DNA of 64,000 nucleotides from Rhynochetos jubatus (Eukaryota > Chordata > Aves > Eurypygiformes > Rhynochetidae), in NCBI GenBank assembly GCA_027574665.1, contig CM050655.1:11465170-11529169 (forward strand), given 5' to 3'. A program made the position numbers and the translations under genes. Numbering within the stretch: the first letter of the stretch is position 1; each line of letters opens with the position of its first letter. Under the pieces are notes generated by a model. That model saw only the letters and a program-made list of their open reading frames with translations, had not been told where the DNA came from and did not search any database. This document shows positions 12,001 to 24,400 of this stretch, one piece after another.

Positions 12001-12956
12001 GCTATGCTGGCCTGCAAGGAGAAGAGGGCGAGCATCCTTTCTCCCATGGTCCGCATTCGTGGGATGAGCTGATAAGCGTTTATCCCATTCTGATAGTGCT
12101 TACAGCTCCTCCTCCTCTGCTGTTGAGCCCTACAATCCCTGCATCTCCAGCTGACCAGCACTATGCAGGAATATGGGGTTCCAGGCCCCGACTGGGATGC
12201 AGCTCAGAACAGCCGCCCGTGACGGACACTGAAATAATCCTAGCTCCAAGCCTGTCCGTCACTAGCTGCCAGGTAGATATAAATTCACAGTTTTGTTGCA
12301 GTCTCTCAAAGTGGCACATGCCTTAAGAAAAGTCCACATAGGCTGAGTGAAGTGAATACGGTCTCTTACCTCAAGTTTTGCTTCTTAACACTGAGAGAGC
12401 TTTTGGATCTCACGCAGGTATATTTCTGTTTGTTACTTTTACCCAGCAGTCATTAACTGCAGCACTACCAATGCAAGCTGGATGTATGCTAATAGTTAAC
12501 AGGCTGTTTTGGACCTATCATCTTTGATTATAAGGTGGCCATCACAGCCCATAAAACAAGCAGCTCAATTTTACTGAGAGATCATCATTCATTTCAACAT
12601 CCTTCCCCCAAGGAAGATAAAATTGCCTTTAAAAATCAATAACAAAATCTGACTTCCCAAGTTCTTGATAAGAAAGGTAAGTAGTAGGTACTTCCTCGCC
12701 ACAGGGCGGCTACGTATACGAAGCAGATCTTCGCTGCAAACAGCTTGCAACTTACCACCATAGGTCTGGGTCAGAGTACCACAAATACTGCTGTTTGCTT
12801 CAATTCTCCTTCCCCCTCCCACCAGGAATAATAGGGGCAAAAATCTTATTGCTGCTGAGGTCCCGCACTGAGCTTACCTTCTACTAGCAGGGCAGTGCCG
12901 ATGGCAAACACCTCTAACTCAGTGAAGCCTTCAGGGAGAGGGTATGTGGTGACCAT
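1..12956 (-). CDS. RGR: RGR, retinal G-protein-coupled receptor (opsin family), 5' five coding exons; 3' end outside window
   Basis: Role (known for the family): seven-helix opsin of retinal pigment epithelium and Mueller glia that binds all-trans-retinal and photoisomerises it to the 11-cis form for the visual cycle. Seen: five minus-strand exons, 12878-12956, 9736-9892, 8392-8513, 768-921 and 80-197, each with GT-AG sites. They join in frame into 210 residues (630 bases). Landmarks are the TM2 motif ELRTPSNLLVLSIALAD (about residues 46-62), Cys88 and His91 at the start of TM3, a WDRY motif at 111-114, and GWGEYDYEPLRTCCTLDYSK in extracellular loop 2. The protein is normally about 295 residues, so roughly 85, including the TM7 retinal-linking Lys near 255, are encoded to the left of base 1. 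The ATG at 12954-12956 has A at -3 and G at +4. The gene is divergent from LRIT1. Confidence 0.97.
80..197 (-). CDS. RGR: RGR coding exon 5 (TM5)
   Basis: 118 bases, acceptor TTGCAG and donor GTAAGG. It encodes residues 171-210: TM5 (TFLFALSIFNFMIPGFIIL) and the start of cytoplasmic loop 3 (QKFKKSGNYK). It ends in phase 0. The next exons would lie at lower coordinates, outside the window. Confidence 0.96.
198..767. other. RGR intron 4
   Basis: 570-base GT-AG intron on the minus strand. It has GC-rich sequence near exon 4 and no further open exon with usable splice sites. Open frames across it on either strand are not homologous to anything I know. Confidence 0.85.
768..921 (-). CDS. RGR: RGR coding exon 4 (TM4, extracellular loop 2)
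   Basis: 154 bases, acceptor CTGCAG and donor GTGAGG. It encodes residues 120-171: TM4 (AISMMVFAWLFAAFWSVMP) and loop 2 with the conserved CC pair (161-162), one of which should pair with Cys88. It ends inside Arg171. Confidence 0.97.
3752..3774. repeat. Inverted repeat, 11-base arms with 1-base centre
   Basis: AATACTAATTT, one T, then AAATTAGTATT: exactly complementary arms around 3763. It is AT-rich and could extrude a small hairpin. No function known; it lies deep in RGR intron 3. Confidence 0.8.
7934..7953. repeat. Perfect 20-base palindrome
   Basis: GCTGTCTCTGCAGAGACAGC equals its own reverse complement, without a spacer. It lies in RGR intron 3 within a GC-richer patch. It might bind a dimeric protein, but no factor is assigned. 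Confidence 0.85.
8392..8513 (-). CDS. RGR: RGR coding exon 3 (TM3)
   Basis: 122 bases, acceptor GACAG and donor GTAAGG. It encodes residues 79-120 with the TM3 disulfide Cys88, His91 (the position found near the chromophore in RGR), and the cytoplasmic WDRYHHYC motif. The E/DRY-like triplet here is DRY; human RGR, as I recall it, has GRY. Confidence 0.96.
8514..9735. other. RGR intron 2
   Basis: 1.2 kb AT-rich GT-AG intron. It contains a run of 16 T at 8776-8791, which on the gene's strand is an A tract. No coding exon or RNA gene recognised. Confidence 0.85.
8776..8791. repeat. T16 homopolymer
   Basis: Sixteen consecutive T within RGR intron 2. No adjacent retroposon body recognised, so a simple slippage tract is the plain reading. 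Confidence 0.85.
9736..9892 (-). CDS. RGR: RGR coding exon 2 (TM1 end, TM2)
   Basis: 157 bases. Acceptor TTTCAG is just above 9892 and donor GTATA just below 9736. It completes Ala27, then runs from LLGFCLNGLTIISF through the loop-1 motif RKIKELRTPSN into TM2, ending inside the codon for Arg79. Phases match exons 1 and 3. Confidence 0.96.
10812..10833. repeat. C-tract (C15 G C6)
   Basis: Fifteen C, one G, then six C. The minus strand, which is the coding strand of RGR, is G-rich here and could form a G-quadruplex if transcribed. Such tracts are also prone to length error in assemblies. Confidence 0.85.
11267..11305. repeat. Three exact tandem copies of a 13-mer (A12 T)
   Basis: Twelve A followed by T, repeated three times without a mismatch, preceded by TAATGT. 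An exact higher-order unit in an A tract suggests recent unit-wise expansion rather than an old eroded poly(A). Confidence 0.85.
12878..12956 (-). CDS. RGR: RGR coding exon 1
   Basis: 79 bases, residues 1-26 plus one base. It encodes a short extracellular N-terminus (MVTTYPLPEGF...) running into TM1 (...VFAIGTALLVE). The donor GTAAG lies at 12877-12873. No earlier in-frame ATG is needed, because the length and start match remembered RGR proteins. Confidence 0.95.
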
Positions 12957-13094
12957 ACTTGCACGAAAAATGCCGACAGGTTTAACCTCTGCCCTCTCTT
13001 GTAGCTGTAGGGCTGCCTTTTCTCCCTATCCCCCTTCTTCCACTGTCCCAAGGCTTCTTAAAGGAACAGCTCACGTGCAGACACATGCTCGTTA

Positions 13095-13101
13095 TTATAT
13101 A
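13095..13101 (-). promoter_or_regulatory. Candidate TATA box for RGR
   Basis: On the minus strand this reads TATATAA, about 140 bases upstream of the RGR start codon. A start of transcription near 13065-13070 would leave a 5' UTR of about 110 bases. An E-box CACGTG sits at 13072-13077, close to that point. Position and motif are seen; promoter function is inferred. Confidence 0.35.
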
Positions 13102-16100
13102 AAAGCTTTGGGGTTTTTACTCCCACCACTGCAATCCCTGCAAGAATGTTATTAATGATGGGACTAGCACCAACCCGCACTCCCCCTTCCCCTGTAAATC
13201 GTATTTCAAACACCAGCAAAATGAAAGCATTCATTGCAATTACAACAAGTTCTTTATAGAGACAAGATTAAGAACCTTGTCCAGTTAATTCTGCAACACT
13301 GGAAAAGAATTAAAGGTTGTGGAACGAAGGAAACGTAATATATAATTGGGGAGTGACCTGAAAAACAAAGGGGCACTCACTGAGCTAGTAATTAGGGGTA
13401 AAGTATGAACCAAGAATTTCTGCGGCTTGTAGGTCTTCCCCTCACGCTTTTTTTAGAAACAGGCCAGTGTATTTTTCTGGCAATGCCTGTTCTGTATATT
13501 AACATATCTCCTCTTCGTAACTGAGGCTGAAATTAAGGTGCACACTGGCACAGCCTGGTTAAAGGCACGCATTTACAAATCACTGATTTTGGGCCTCAGA
13601 TACGTGAGTTGCCCAGTGGTGAGCGCTCACAGGAACTCCCTTACTGCCCTTTTGGAGGTGTTTGAAGGCTGGGGTCCTGGTGTAGCGTGGCTCTGGAGTA
13701 TGTGCAACACGCAGCTTGTCCAGCCTCCACATCCTTAACTGCTGGCTGACTTCCCATCACGAGCAAACCACACGATGGATCCAAGATGTGCATGAGCCCT
13801 TGTCATTTCCCAGCAAAGTCAACAATTTTCCTTTCATTTCGTGTACTAGTGATTGATTAATTAACTCTTTGGGAATTTGAATGCCTGGATCCTGCAGAAC
13901 GAAAGACAGCAGCTTTCAGTGAAACAAATGAAAGATTTTTAGCTCTACAACTACTGTTTATGTAATTTTCAACACCTATCCCTTAAAAGTGAGCAACTGC
14001 TCAATGTTCAATCTATATTTAGAGTAACAATAGCTACGACAGGTTTGTTTTGTTTTAACGGTACCTTATTCCACCCTTTTTAGTGCATTTATTTCCTTTT
14101 TCTTCACTTCTCATTCCTTACTACTTTCCCAACTTAACAGCGAGGTGCCACTAGCATGATAGTTGCTACTCTGATGTGTAACTTTCTTCATCCTCATAAT
14201 CCTACTGCAAAATGGGAGCAAGAAGGGAGCTGAAGCACAATGGATATTGTCTTCCCTCAGCTCAGGCCCCACGCTGGGCTGACCTGGCTCTTGGTTGGTT
14301 GAGATGTCAGGCAGAATGAATCTGGTCCAGATGCATCCAGAGCTTGTTCCCGGCTCTCCTGACTACACAGTGGAGGTGTGTTCACAGTCAGGGGTCTTGG
14401 TTGAAGACAGAGGTCGACTTTTTGCAGTTTTCCTGAAATTCGTGCTTACAGCCTGTGATGCCAAGGAGAACTGATTGGAGCTTTAAGGCTGTTGTGACGT
14501 CATTTTGCTGTGTTTTGTGATCTCTGGCATTCAATTTACAGCTGGTTTTGATGTAGGTAATTGCCTTGATGGATATGCTCTTGGATTTTGAAGTAGGATT
14601 CAGGAGGGCATATTTGTTAGGCTATACAGATGTTTGGTTTAAGCAGAGCAAAAATTACATTGCACCATGTAAATCCATCATTATGTTTGTCTTTCACTCA
14701 CCTGCATGTCTTGATGACAAAGAAGGTGACAGCCTTGCCTTCTAGCAGGGCAAATGACTGATCTAAGCTTGTGTTTTAATAGTGATCCTTTGTGTGTTCA
14801 TGCAAAAAATTAGTGCTTGATCTTGTAAATATGCTGTAAATATTTTGAGTGTGATAGTTTTGAAAATAGACAACTCACAGTAAGGCTTGTCAACACAAAG
14901 CTGCATGGCTCTTCTAGACTAGGGATAAAGGACACGGATATTGTGTGGATTGCCCTCATGAGGGCTGCCAGGTGCTTGTGGTCACCTGCCACTGTACTTT
15001 GCCCTTGCTCCCAAGCCAACCTCCCAAATGCGTCACACTGCTGGTATTTTTTGTGGTGTGTATTAAAGCCTGTGGTGCAAACCGCTCATTCCAAACCCAT
15101 TTTTTCCATGAAAGTATGCTACTACCCCAACCCCTATGGATTTAGCAGTTCTTTATTAGAATGAATATTGCAAACTTGTTGGCTGCTTTTCTTCAAGTGT
15201 CTTAAAAATTTCCATGTCTAAACCTTATTTACTTTATCGATGCTGGGTCTAATAACACAAGACAGTCACAGCCAAGCTTTCCAGTGGTGGTTGAGTGTCT
15301 GACTCAAGTGCAATTGGTATCAATAGGGAATCAGGCTCTTGATACCTATTTTTGATGCTGTGTTAAGCTGACTTTCAAATAGTTCATTGGGATAGTATGG
15401 GATGTTGTATGGTCCAATATGGCTTCTAAATTCAGTTAGTTATAAAGGGTTTTTTTTCAGCGACGGAAGAGGTGTAAATAGGGAATAAATTATTGTTTGA
15501 CAGAATCTACTAATGACAGTTCTTTTTCCAGTTGGCAAAACAACACTGCATTTATTTCCTTTCCCTCAATTTTATGTAAGACATAACCTTACATCACATA
15601 TCCCTGTGAATTCAGTGAAAACATGCAACGGATAACAGGTTTGTCAGAGACATTTATTAACACCTTAAATAATGAAGATTTTAGCGATCCCTTTCTACTT
15701 TGTGCACTCTTTTGATAGCTACTTGCTGTTTCCAAATTCAGGGGAAAAATTCTTTTATTCAATCTGGTGTTATCTTGCAACTTCATATTTTGAATTCCCA
15801 CTGATCTCCTCTCTGCATCAATAAAACATCCTTTTCATTTTACCCTCTCACTTAAGAATACTTCACTGATTCCTAATCTGTTTGCAAGGAACACACAGAA
15901 AAAAGATCTGATAGGTTCTTGCCAGACTTCCCCATGGATTTCTTAAGACTGTATGGATTTGGTGGGAGCATATTAATCTTTGTAAAATATGCATTGGTAC
16001 AAGCACAACAAAAAAAGGTGCACTACAAAGATAACAGAGCGCTCATGCACACTGAATTTTCTTCCAGTAATCAATGCAGAGTACTGACATACTTTTTTAT

Positions 16101-18457
16101 ATTCACAGCAAGAACTTTGCTAAATTGATGCATTATTATTCCTCTGCCTTCCTAATCCTTTCTTCTGATTCAGGTTTAGCCAAATCGTCTTTGACTTTTT
16201 ATATTGAAAAACACCTTTAAATGACAAACTGCGGTATTTTGGCTGAGCGGGCTGGGAATACAGCCCCATAGGACTTCAGTTTGATATCTCAGAAATGAGT
16301 GGTAATCTTGGTCCCCACGGGAAATGCTTCTCATCAAGGAAAGGAAACCAGAAAGCATGTTGTCTGAAGACCTTCTAGTTGCAGTTGTGTAAATTCGTTT
16401 TGATCTGGAAGCAGTGATTGGGAATACACTCCAGACTGCAAATAGGCGCCTGCTGTTGGCCACAGGAGGGAAGATGCAGGAGACAAGGCCACAGAGCAGC
16501 ATGTGGACAGGCATCAGCCCTCTGGACAAGCCTGTGGCCTCCTAATAACTGTTCTCCTCAACAGTTTGTCAGTCTAACATGCTTCTCAATATTAAGAAGC
16601 AGTCCAATCATTTGTACCAGAAGGTAAAAGATTCGGGGCTTTCTGCTTCTTTTGAAGCTTGGAGTTAACTACAGTCATTGCCTGCGCTTCCTTTCTTCAG
16701 GCTTCTTCCTTCTCCTGAAGGCTCCTATGGAAACCTGACCAGATATACATTGTTTGTAACAGATGTATCATCACCTGTGAATTAACCAGGGCTTTCCCTA
16801 GATTTCCATAAAATAAATATTACTGGTTTTTTTAAAGATCGCCTAGTTGCTTTAGCTTTTGTTATCCCATCCTTTGAGCTCAGTGTAATAAGCAATTTCT
16901 TCAAGCTGAGTTGCCTTTTATAATAGAAGCCACGAGACTTGTAAAAACTACATTATGTTATCTCACAAGACCAAATTAATCATGATGAAGGCAAAGCCTT
17001 CAGTTGTGCTTTTGTTGTCATCTCTAATGTGAGTATGTTGGTGAATTATTGTTTGTTTTGTAGCTAGCTAATGAAGGAGGAGAGATTTCATAATGTGTCA
17101 TTTCAAAATGATGGTTCCAGGCTCTCTTGTTCACCTTCCAGGTACTTTGGTCCTGGTAATTTTTTTCTTTTTGCAAGAAAAAAACCCAATCAGCTCCTGA
17201 ATAGAATCTTTAGTAGGCAGAATCTCACCATAAATTGGAAGTCTTGATTGGGAAATTGCTTTTCAGACGGACAAAATATATGAACCATAAGTTACATAGG
17301 GATCTTATAGGTAACCTGCCACTTCGGAATAAGAGACAATGCCCAGGAAACAAATTTGATTGTGTTCCTCCAGTGAAATGAAGTAACCTGCCAAACACTT
17401 TACATGAGACACTGAAGCAAATGTAAATGGTGATTTTAAAACTTTAATGGATGCATTTGCTTAATAAGGTAGAAATGCCTAGGGTTGTTGAGGTTAAAAT
17501 ACTGGCATTGAGGAGTAAACTGTCAAGAAAACAAGAGAAGCTTTGTATTTTTTTCCAATATATTGTTAAGAGAGCCTAATGTTCATTATGACAGACGAAT
17601 AAACCCCAGATGACCTTCCGAAGACCTTGCACACCCCTTTGTTTCTGTGGGAATTCCTTAGGGAAATCCCTCACCAAAACTTCATCTCCTCATACATTTC
17701 CTGCAGGCTGCAACACAAGTGCTACCTCCTGCTGTTGCCTTTGGAGTTTTAGCCTTCCCTGTGTATCTAGAGTCCGAGTGGGGCTCTAGGACTGCTTTTG
17801 CCCCAGCAAAGATCCTCTGAAGTAAATTGAGTTTCTCTGAAAATGGGTCTGTGTGGGTTTAATGTTACTGTGTCTGCAGGCAGATGGGTCAGAGAAGTCA
17901 GTGCTTAGAGGAAGCTCCTGATCATTGTAGGCTTCCCTCATCTTCCCAGGTTTCTTTCTCACTCTTATCTTGGTAAGGATAGGTCATCAAAATTAGGCCA
18001 GTTATATATCTTCATGGGTTGAACAAACGAAGGATGTGTCGTAAAGCAAATCAGAACTAAAGCATGGCACTTTTCCTTTTGCCCTTTTGTGGGTCAGAAG
18101 GATGGTTGTGGGGTTGAGAGGCTACCTGATGCATGCCCTGATTTTCTGCTATTACCTCCCCAAACTCCCCCTCTCTTATTTCAGAAGTAATCATATTTGG
18201 AAATAAAAAAGTATGTAACAAAGCATTTAGTCCAAGAACAATCAGAATAAAACTAAGAACAGTTGCACAGGAAATGTAATTCTCCTATTATGACCCTACC
18301 ACATGCATATATATACAGACATTGCATAACTGAAGTTAATAGATTGAGAGGAGCTTATTGCTCTGAGAAAAATAAAGTTAAGAAAATAGCATATCAGGGC
18401 AAAATATTTCCTTTTGCCTTTCTTCCTACCTTTTCTCCCTTCTGCAGTTTCCGTCTC

Positions 18458-18475
18458 TTTTTTTTTTTTTTTTTT
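18458..18475. repeat. T18 homopolymer
   Basis: Eighteen T following a pyrimidine-rich stretch (18420-18457) in the RGR-LRIT1 spacer. No retroposon body recognised beside it. Confidence 0.8.
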
Positions 18476-21400
18476 CTATTGGTCCCTGTGTGTAGGACTT
18501 GACTTGCAGCTTCCAAGAGGTTTATTAGAACCACCACAAGGGCATGTACGTGGCCTGCAAAATCCTGAGGCTGTAGGCAGGTAAGGCGGGATCAGAGAGC
18601 TGGTGATTATCAGACTGGAAAGAGGGTAGAGGGGTTGCTGTGTAAAACATTACGCTCCATCTGCATCCAGGAGCCAGATAAACAGTGCCGGACGTTTAAT
18701 TCTTCTTGCATGCCTGAGGAAGCAAAATGAAACGGGCACTGTTTCCTAAGCAGAGGTGACTCTGCAGGGCTTAGACTAATACTATTAAGGTCCAAATCAG
18801 AAAAGGTTGGTTCAGTCAGCAATATTACTGCATGACCCCCTCTGTCATGCAGCTAAGGATGCTGAGCCCAAAGTTAGCTGATTTTGTTAAACTGTAGGAA
18901 CCTTACTGGATTTTAGGGAACAAAGCTACAATAGAGAAGAGGGGCCAGGAATATAAACCTAAAATGTTTTACCCATTTAAAATACGTCAGATATGATTGT
19001 GGTGTGTCCAGTCATCAAAATGCACTACTGTGGACGGGTATGTGTCTGTGGCATCTCAGAGAAGAATAGTATATTTTCCTGTGAGAATGATGCTGCTGGA
19101 CAGTACATTTATGCTGTTCTAGGTGTATGTTTTGGTAACTCTGAGTGTGTGCATGTGCGAACAGACACATAAATACTTTCCAGACTTACTCACTGTGTAT
19201 TTGGTTTCCTTCCTTAAAAGACTTGTAAAAATTCCTCTCTAGCTAGTATACTGATCACAAAACAGACAACAGCTGATGGCTGGCAGAGCGTATGTATTAA
19301 TTTTTCTATTTGTGATAACATAAGCTTTAAATCCAGATGTTTATATATATATATGTACCAGTAAATTATACATCTGTTTATGTTTCTTTCCCTAATCTTT
19401 GCATCATATGTTCTAATGGAGCACAGCCAAAGTGGTACAGTGTTGGTCTTTGATAAAAACTTTTAGAGTGCCTACTCCTTACTAGACCTCCTGGGCATTG
19501 TTTCAGTATAAATATCAAGTAGTGAGTACTTTGTGAACCATACATTCCAACAGTGAGAATTTTCTGCAATGCTCCTCTTCTCCTCCTCTTCTTCACCCCT
19601 GTCCCCCACTACAACGAGCTGTAATGTCAAGAGAGTTGGCATAGCAGAAAGCTGATAGATGACTGTAGCATGTGTGAGTGATACTTGTGTTGAGCTTTAA
19701 AGGTCTTTTGGTGTGTGTAACAAAACTAGTGAGAAACATCATTATCCTCAAAAGGTTCGCTCTGTGCAACTCAGGTGAGTTTTTCACATTTGTGTTATTT
19801 TTTTGACATTACCTTGGTGGGTGGTTTTATGATAGTTAAGGCATTTACTGACATGGAATTATACTTTCTGTGCATTTATTGCTTGTGGGGGGAAGCATCT
19901 TCCAGCTTCCATCTAGTGGGCAGCACAAGTTCGCCCTCTCATTAGTGTGCGACTAATAGCCTCAAAGACAGGTTTGCAGAGGGCTTTTAAGAAAGAGTTC
20001 ATCTGCTGTTTTCCCTCTGCAGAGGAGTTTACAGAGTTTGTCCCAGGGAATTTTGCTCTGGAGTCCTGCATGTCTGATCCCAGTGGCATTTGCCTGTCCC
20101 TGTGGGGCGTTTGGAGGAGTAGAAGAGCTGTGGCTGTGGTGGCTGGCCCGCTTCTCCCCTAAGGAGAGGCAAGAGTTGTTGTCGCTTTGTCCACCCCAGG
20201 GCCAAACTTGGCTCACTGGTTACTGAGGGGATCCGGAGGTCCTGGGTGCAGTAGGGTCATGGGCACCCATCACTCTAAATTTGCATCAGTCTTGATGAGG
20301 CCTGCCTAGGTGCACGAGCTCAAAGGGACGAGGAGGGAGAGGCGAGGTGGGTTGGTGACACCTCCACCTTCTGCTAGACTTTGCCTCACTGAGCATTGCT
20401 GGTTGCAACGTGGCCTTGTGAAGCAGCTTCTGCTGCTTGAACAGAAATGGGTCAAAGGCTGCATTCATAAGTTAGGTGTATGCATTTATCTCCCCTTGGG
20501 TTAGAGGTCTGTACTCCTGCTGTTCTGTGCTGGCTATAACAGCTGAGGTAAGTTTATGCACAAATGAAATACCATTGATAGACTTCTAATGCTCCATGCC
20601 AAGAACAGTTTGGGTTTCTTTATTTCTGCAGCACACCTAAAGGTCTATTAATGACTTCAGTACTTTAGATCTGGAGGAGCTGTCTTCATCAGCATTAAGT
20701 GCAAGATCCAATTTAGAATGACGTAATGCAATAACGTGCTCTTGACTTGCATCAGTGGGAAGGATTTTCCACTTTACAAGATGTGCCCTGCCAGAAGCTT
20801 CTTGGAGATGCATTTATCTAATGAAATTGATTTAGTGTCTGGCCTGCATTTCCTGCTAATAAAACCGTTCAGATAAAATCATGATAATAAGGTATTTTAT
20901 GGCTTTCATTTATGATAAAATATGCTGGTTTATTTGCTTTATGCCATATTTTTCTATGTATATGGGGAAAAGAAGTAAAAATAAATTCTGTCCGATGGCC
21001 ATATTAAAAATGAATTTCTTAGTGGAGCGTATTGAGTTTGTCACTCAACTTTTGCTTTTGAGCTCGTAAGTAGAATCTGCTGATAAAACATTTCTCGGTT
21101 CAAAATGTCTATATGGGGAAAAATTGGAAACTATAATGTCAAGTAATTAACTTAATCTTATTAAAAATAAAAAAATTTCTCTGAATTATACCCCACTTAG
21201 GAAAGGTTGCAGTGTGCTGAACTTGGCTGACAGCAGACTTTGTCCTCATTTGCTTTGTGTTTACTTACACCAAAAATATAAACAGACGATCTGACTCGTC
21301 TCAGAGAACGCAAAACAAACTTCTTACCCTTCTGCTGAATGACACTTGCTGACTGCTTCTTTGTATGGTTTTTTCTCCAGCTGATGACTTCAGCATGGTG

Positions 21401-24400
21401 CAGAGAAGAAACTCTTTACTTCCTAAGCAAGCAGCAAGGAGCACTATTTTTATGATTTAGAGTGCAGAAGTGTAGTGTCTAACTCCCACTGGTTTCATTA
21501 AGGAATGGAATTGGCTGTCATGAAAAAACTGGTTTTTCTTTGCACCGGTACCTTTGGCACTTGCAAAAGGTGATATTGATTTTAAAAAGCCTCATATAAA
21601 TATCACCTGCACCTACATGGAAATTAACTAATGAGCATTCATTTTCAATTAAGTAGCATAATGTGTGAATAACTGTTCAGTAATTGGGAGGAAGTAATAG
21701 ACACAAGCCTTAAAAATACAATGAAGACCTAGAAAGCTGTTGCAGTGCAGACAAGTGGTCTCCTGCACACAGTAGCCAGATTTTGCTTTCATTTTATCTC
21801 TTCCATCTCACTGAATTAGGGAGGGAGCACCAATGCAACCAGAAGCATCTTGCAGCCCACTCGTTGACACTGCCTTGTGCATGCTTGCAGTTGCTGTAAT
21901 GTGGTCCAGGAGGGGCAAGTTCTGGTGTCCAGCCTTGTGTTTTTAGGTATCTCAGTTCATTGCCTTTGTTTTACCAATTCTCCCTCTTCTGCCTGCTCCT
22001 TTCTGTTGCATCTATGAAGCCTGTGCACCAGGGGAACATATCTGCTTGCTGTACACCAAGGCCTTCCTCCTCGTCCTCCAGCTGCTTATGTCCAAAGTCT
22101 ACCTGAGCTGGTTTCCCCACCTCCTGATGGACCCCTTGTTGAGTTTCCTCATGGTGAGGCCAGTCTCACTCTCTTGGCCATTCAGATCAAGCTTAACAGG
22201 GGTGCATCTGTGGCTTGACGTTAACCCCTCATTTGCATCATGTGGTGGTGATGTACCAATGAAGGGTTTTAAGAGAATATAGCCAACGGGGAGGAAAACC
22301 TTAAGCATCTAAGTGGTGCTAACACAGAACAGGGTCATTAGTTGACTGGTCCTTTTCCCTCCCTTTTTGATGTCTCTGACACACCTGCGGACACAGTCTA
22401 AGGTGAGAAACGTGTTATTTTTACCACTTTTATTTATCTTTTTTAATTAATCTCTCGGTCTACCACCAGGGCTTTCTCTTCCTTGTTCAGAAGCGAGTCT
22501 GTCATGTTAACTAAATAGCAGCTTTCTTGACAAAGTGCATAGCATTAGCAGCTGCTAAGGCATGCTTTATTGATTGCTGTTGTTTTTTATAAATTAAGCT
22601 TACTTCTACTGCTACCGGCATTTAGTTGTAACTTAGATGTGTCATTTGTGAAGCAAAATTGAGGTTCAGGAAAGCAAATCTTACCCTACAGTTACTAGCT
22701 ACTTTCTACAAGTTTATTATTCCTGAGCTCCAATGAGGGGAAACCACTTTATCAGATGCATTGAAAAAAAATAGAGGCAAGAAGTTAATTATGTTTAATT
22801 GCTTTTTCAAGTAGAATTTAACTTCAGTGATGAGAGAGATGTTTCAGTCAATGTTGCAAGTATTGAGCTGAGGCAGAGTCTGGGCAGCAAGGCAAATTGA
22901 CCAATGAGTGCACTAAAAATACCGATGAGCTCGGTCTCAGCTTGGAGATCATTAAGGGAACCGAGAACTCATTAAATCTAGAAAGGGGACCTAATGGAAG
23001 TCGATGAGAGAACAACTATGGATATTTAATGAGCAGCACTGCATCGTGTTCTTATCTTTTCAGAAATAAATAATGAGATACTTGAATTTCTCTTTGAACA
23101 ACAATAAATGTAGAATGTGAAAATAGCATGGGGAAAAATAATCCTTTGGGCCATCCTCTCAGTAAGTGATTTCTACAAGTCTTAATTAATTATCTGAGTT
23201 ACTTGAGAAACAAGTTTATGTGAAACTATGGCACCATAAAATGTCTGTTTAATAGTTAGCCCCAAACCACATCTAGATTACCTTGCAAATCTGAGAGTTC
23301 ATTACCCAAAATTATTGAAAAAATTGCCAGTGTAATTTCATTCTGCTGAAGGATACAGGATGAATTCTGCATGAAAACGGCTATATGCCAGCAATCCTGG
23401 TAAGCAATCTTTGTTAGGAACAACACCTTGTTCTGTTACTGTAACATACTCATTAACCTTCAGGTAGTTTGCACGTAGGAATAGGTGTGCTATTGCTGCA
23501 CTTCTGACTGGTAACTTCTGATTACATATTTAAGAGGAAAAGCAAAATCAAGAGGTCCACAACAGGGAGGAGTGTTGGCCAGGTGGGAGGTGAACTCTGG
23601 AGCTGTTTCAGCTGGTTTATCCCACAGGGATACTCCTTGCACAGGCAGATCCTCACCCAGGGCAGGAGAGCAGTGGGGAACAGTGGAGACATGAGGGTAG
23701 TTACACCATGGAGCTGGGGAACTGGGCTCCCTTAATTCCCTCTGTTGCCAACAGGAAAAGAGAGCAGCTTCAGCAGCAGATAACTCAAGTTGTCCATGTT
23801 ACGCTCATTTTGGAAGATCCCGTCCATCTTGGCAGCTACCTTGGATTAGCTTTTTGTTAGGGAACTGAGATAGCTGTACAAGTGTGGGAGAGATTTGAAT
23901 GCTGAGGATTAACATCCACAGCAGCCCTTCAAAATATCTGTCTCTCAGAGCACTCTCAGGTGGAAGGTTTGCATGTTGCATGGTCTTTCATGGGTTCGTT
24001 TGTTTGGTGTTTTTTTAAAATCGTTTCTTCTAACCTCCAAAATGTCTTTTGGGTTAGATTGTTCATATTTCTTTCTTGGCTTTATGGTAGTTCATATGAT
24101 TTGATTCGTCTATGCAGCTGCAGAAGGGCGGCTGTAGATACAACCAGGCTTTTAAAAGGTGCAGAGCTGTAGTTCTCTCCTAGGGAAATCTGAAATCAGA
24201 TGGTTATCTACAAGAGATGGACAGAAGAGTGGAGTCTTCAAACACTGATAAAAGAGAGTGTGATGGCCACTTTTTCTGATCAATATGACTGTAATTAAGA
24301 TCCTAAACCTAATTTTTAGAGAAATCTTTATGGTTGTAATTGTTTTTCCCTTCTCTGACTTCAGGTAAAGAAACAGGAAACTGGGAAGCGACCGGTGCTG

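Larger units (their letters stand above)
9893..12877. other. RGR intron 1
   Basis: 3 kb GT-AG intron with a C-tract at 10812-10833 and a three-copy A12T array at 11267-11305. The open frame at 11949-12326 on the plus strand shows no domain or splice support and is treated as chance. Nothing else recognised. Confidence 0.8.

Noticed and set aside
11949..12326. 125-codon plus-strand open frame in RGR intron 1
   Set aside because: No recognisable domain, no conserved neighbours, no splice continuity.
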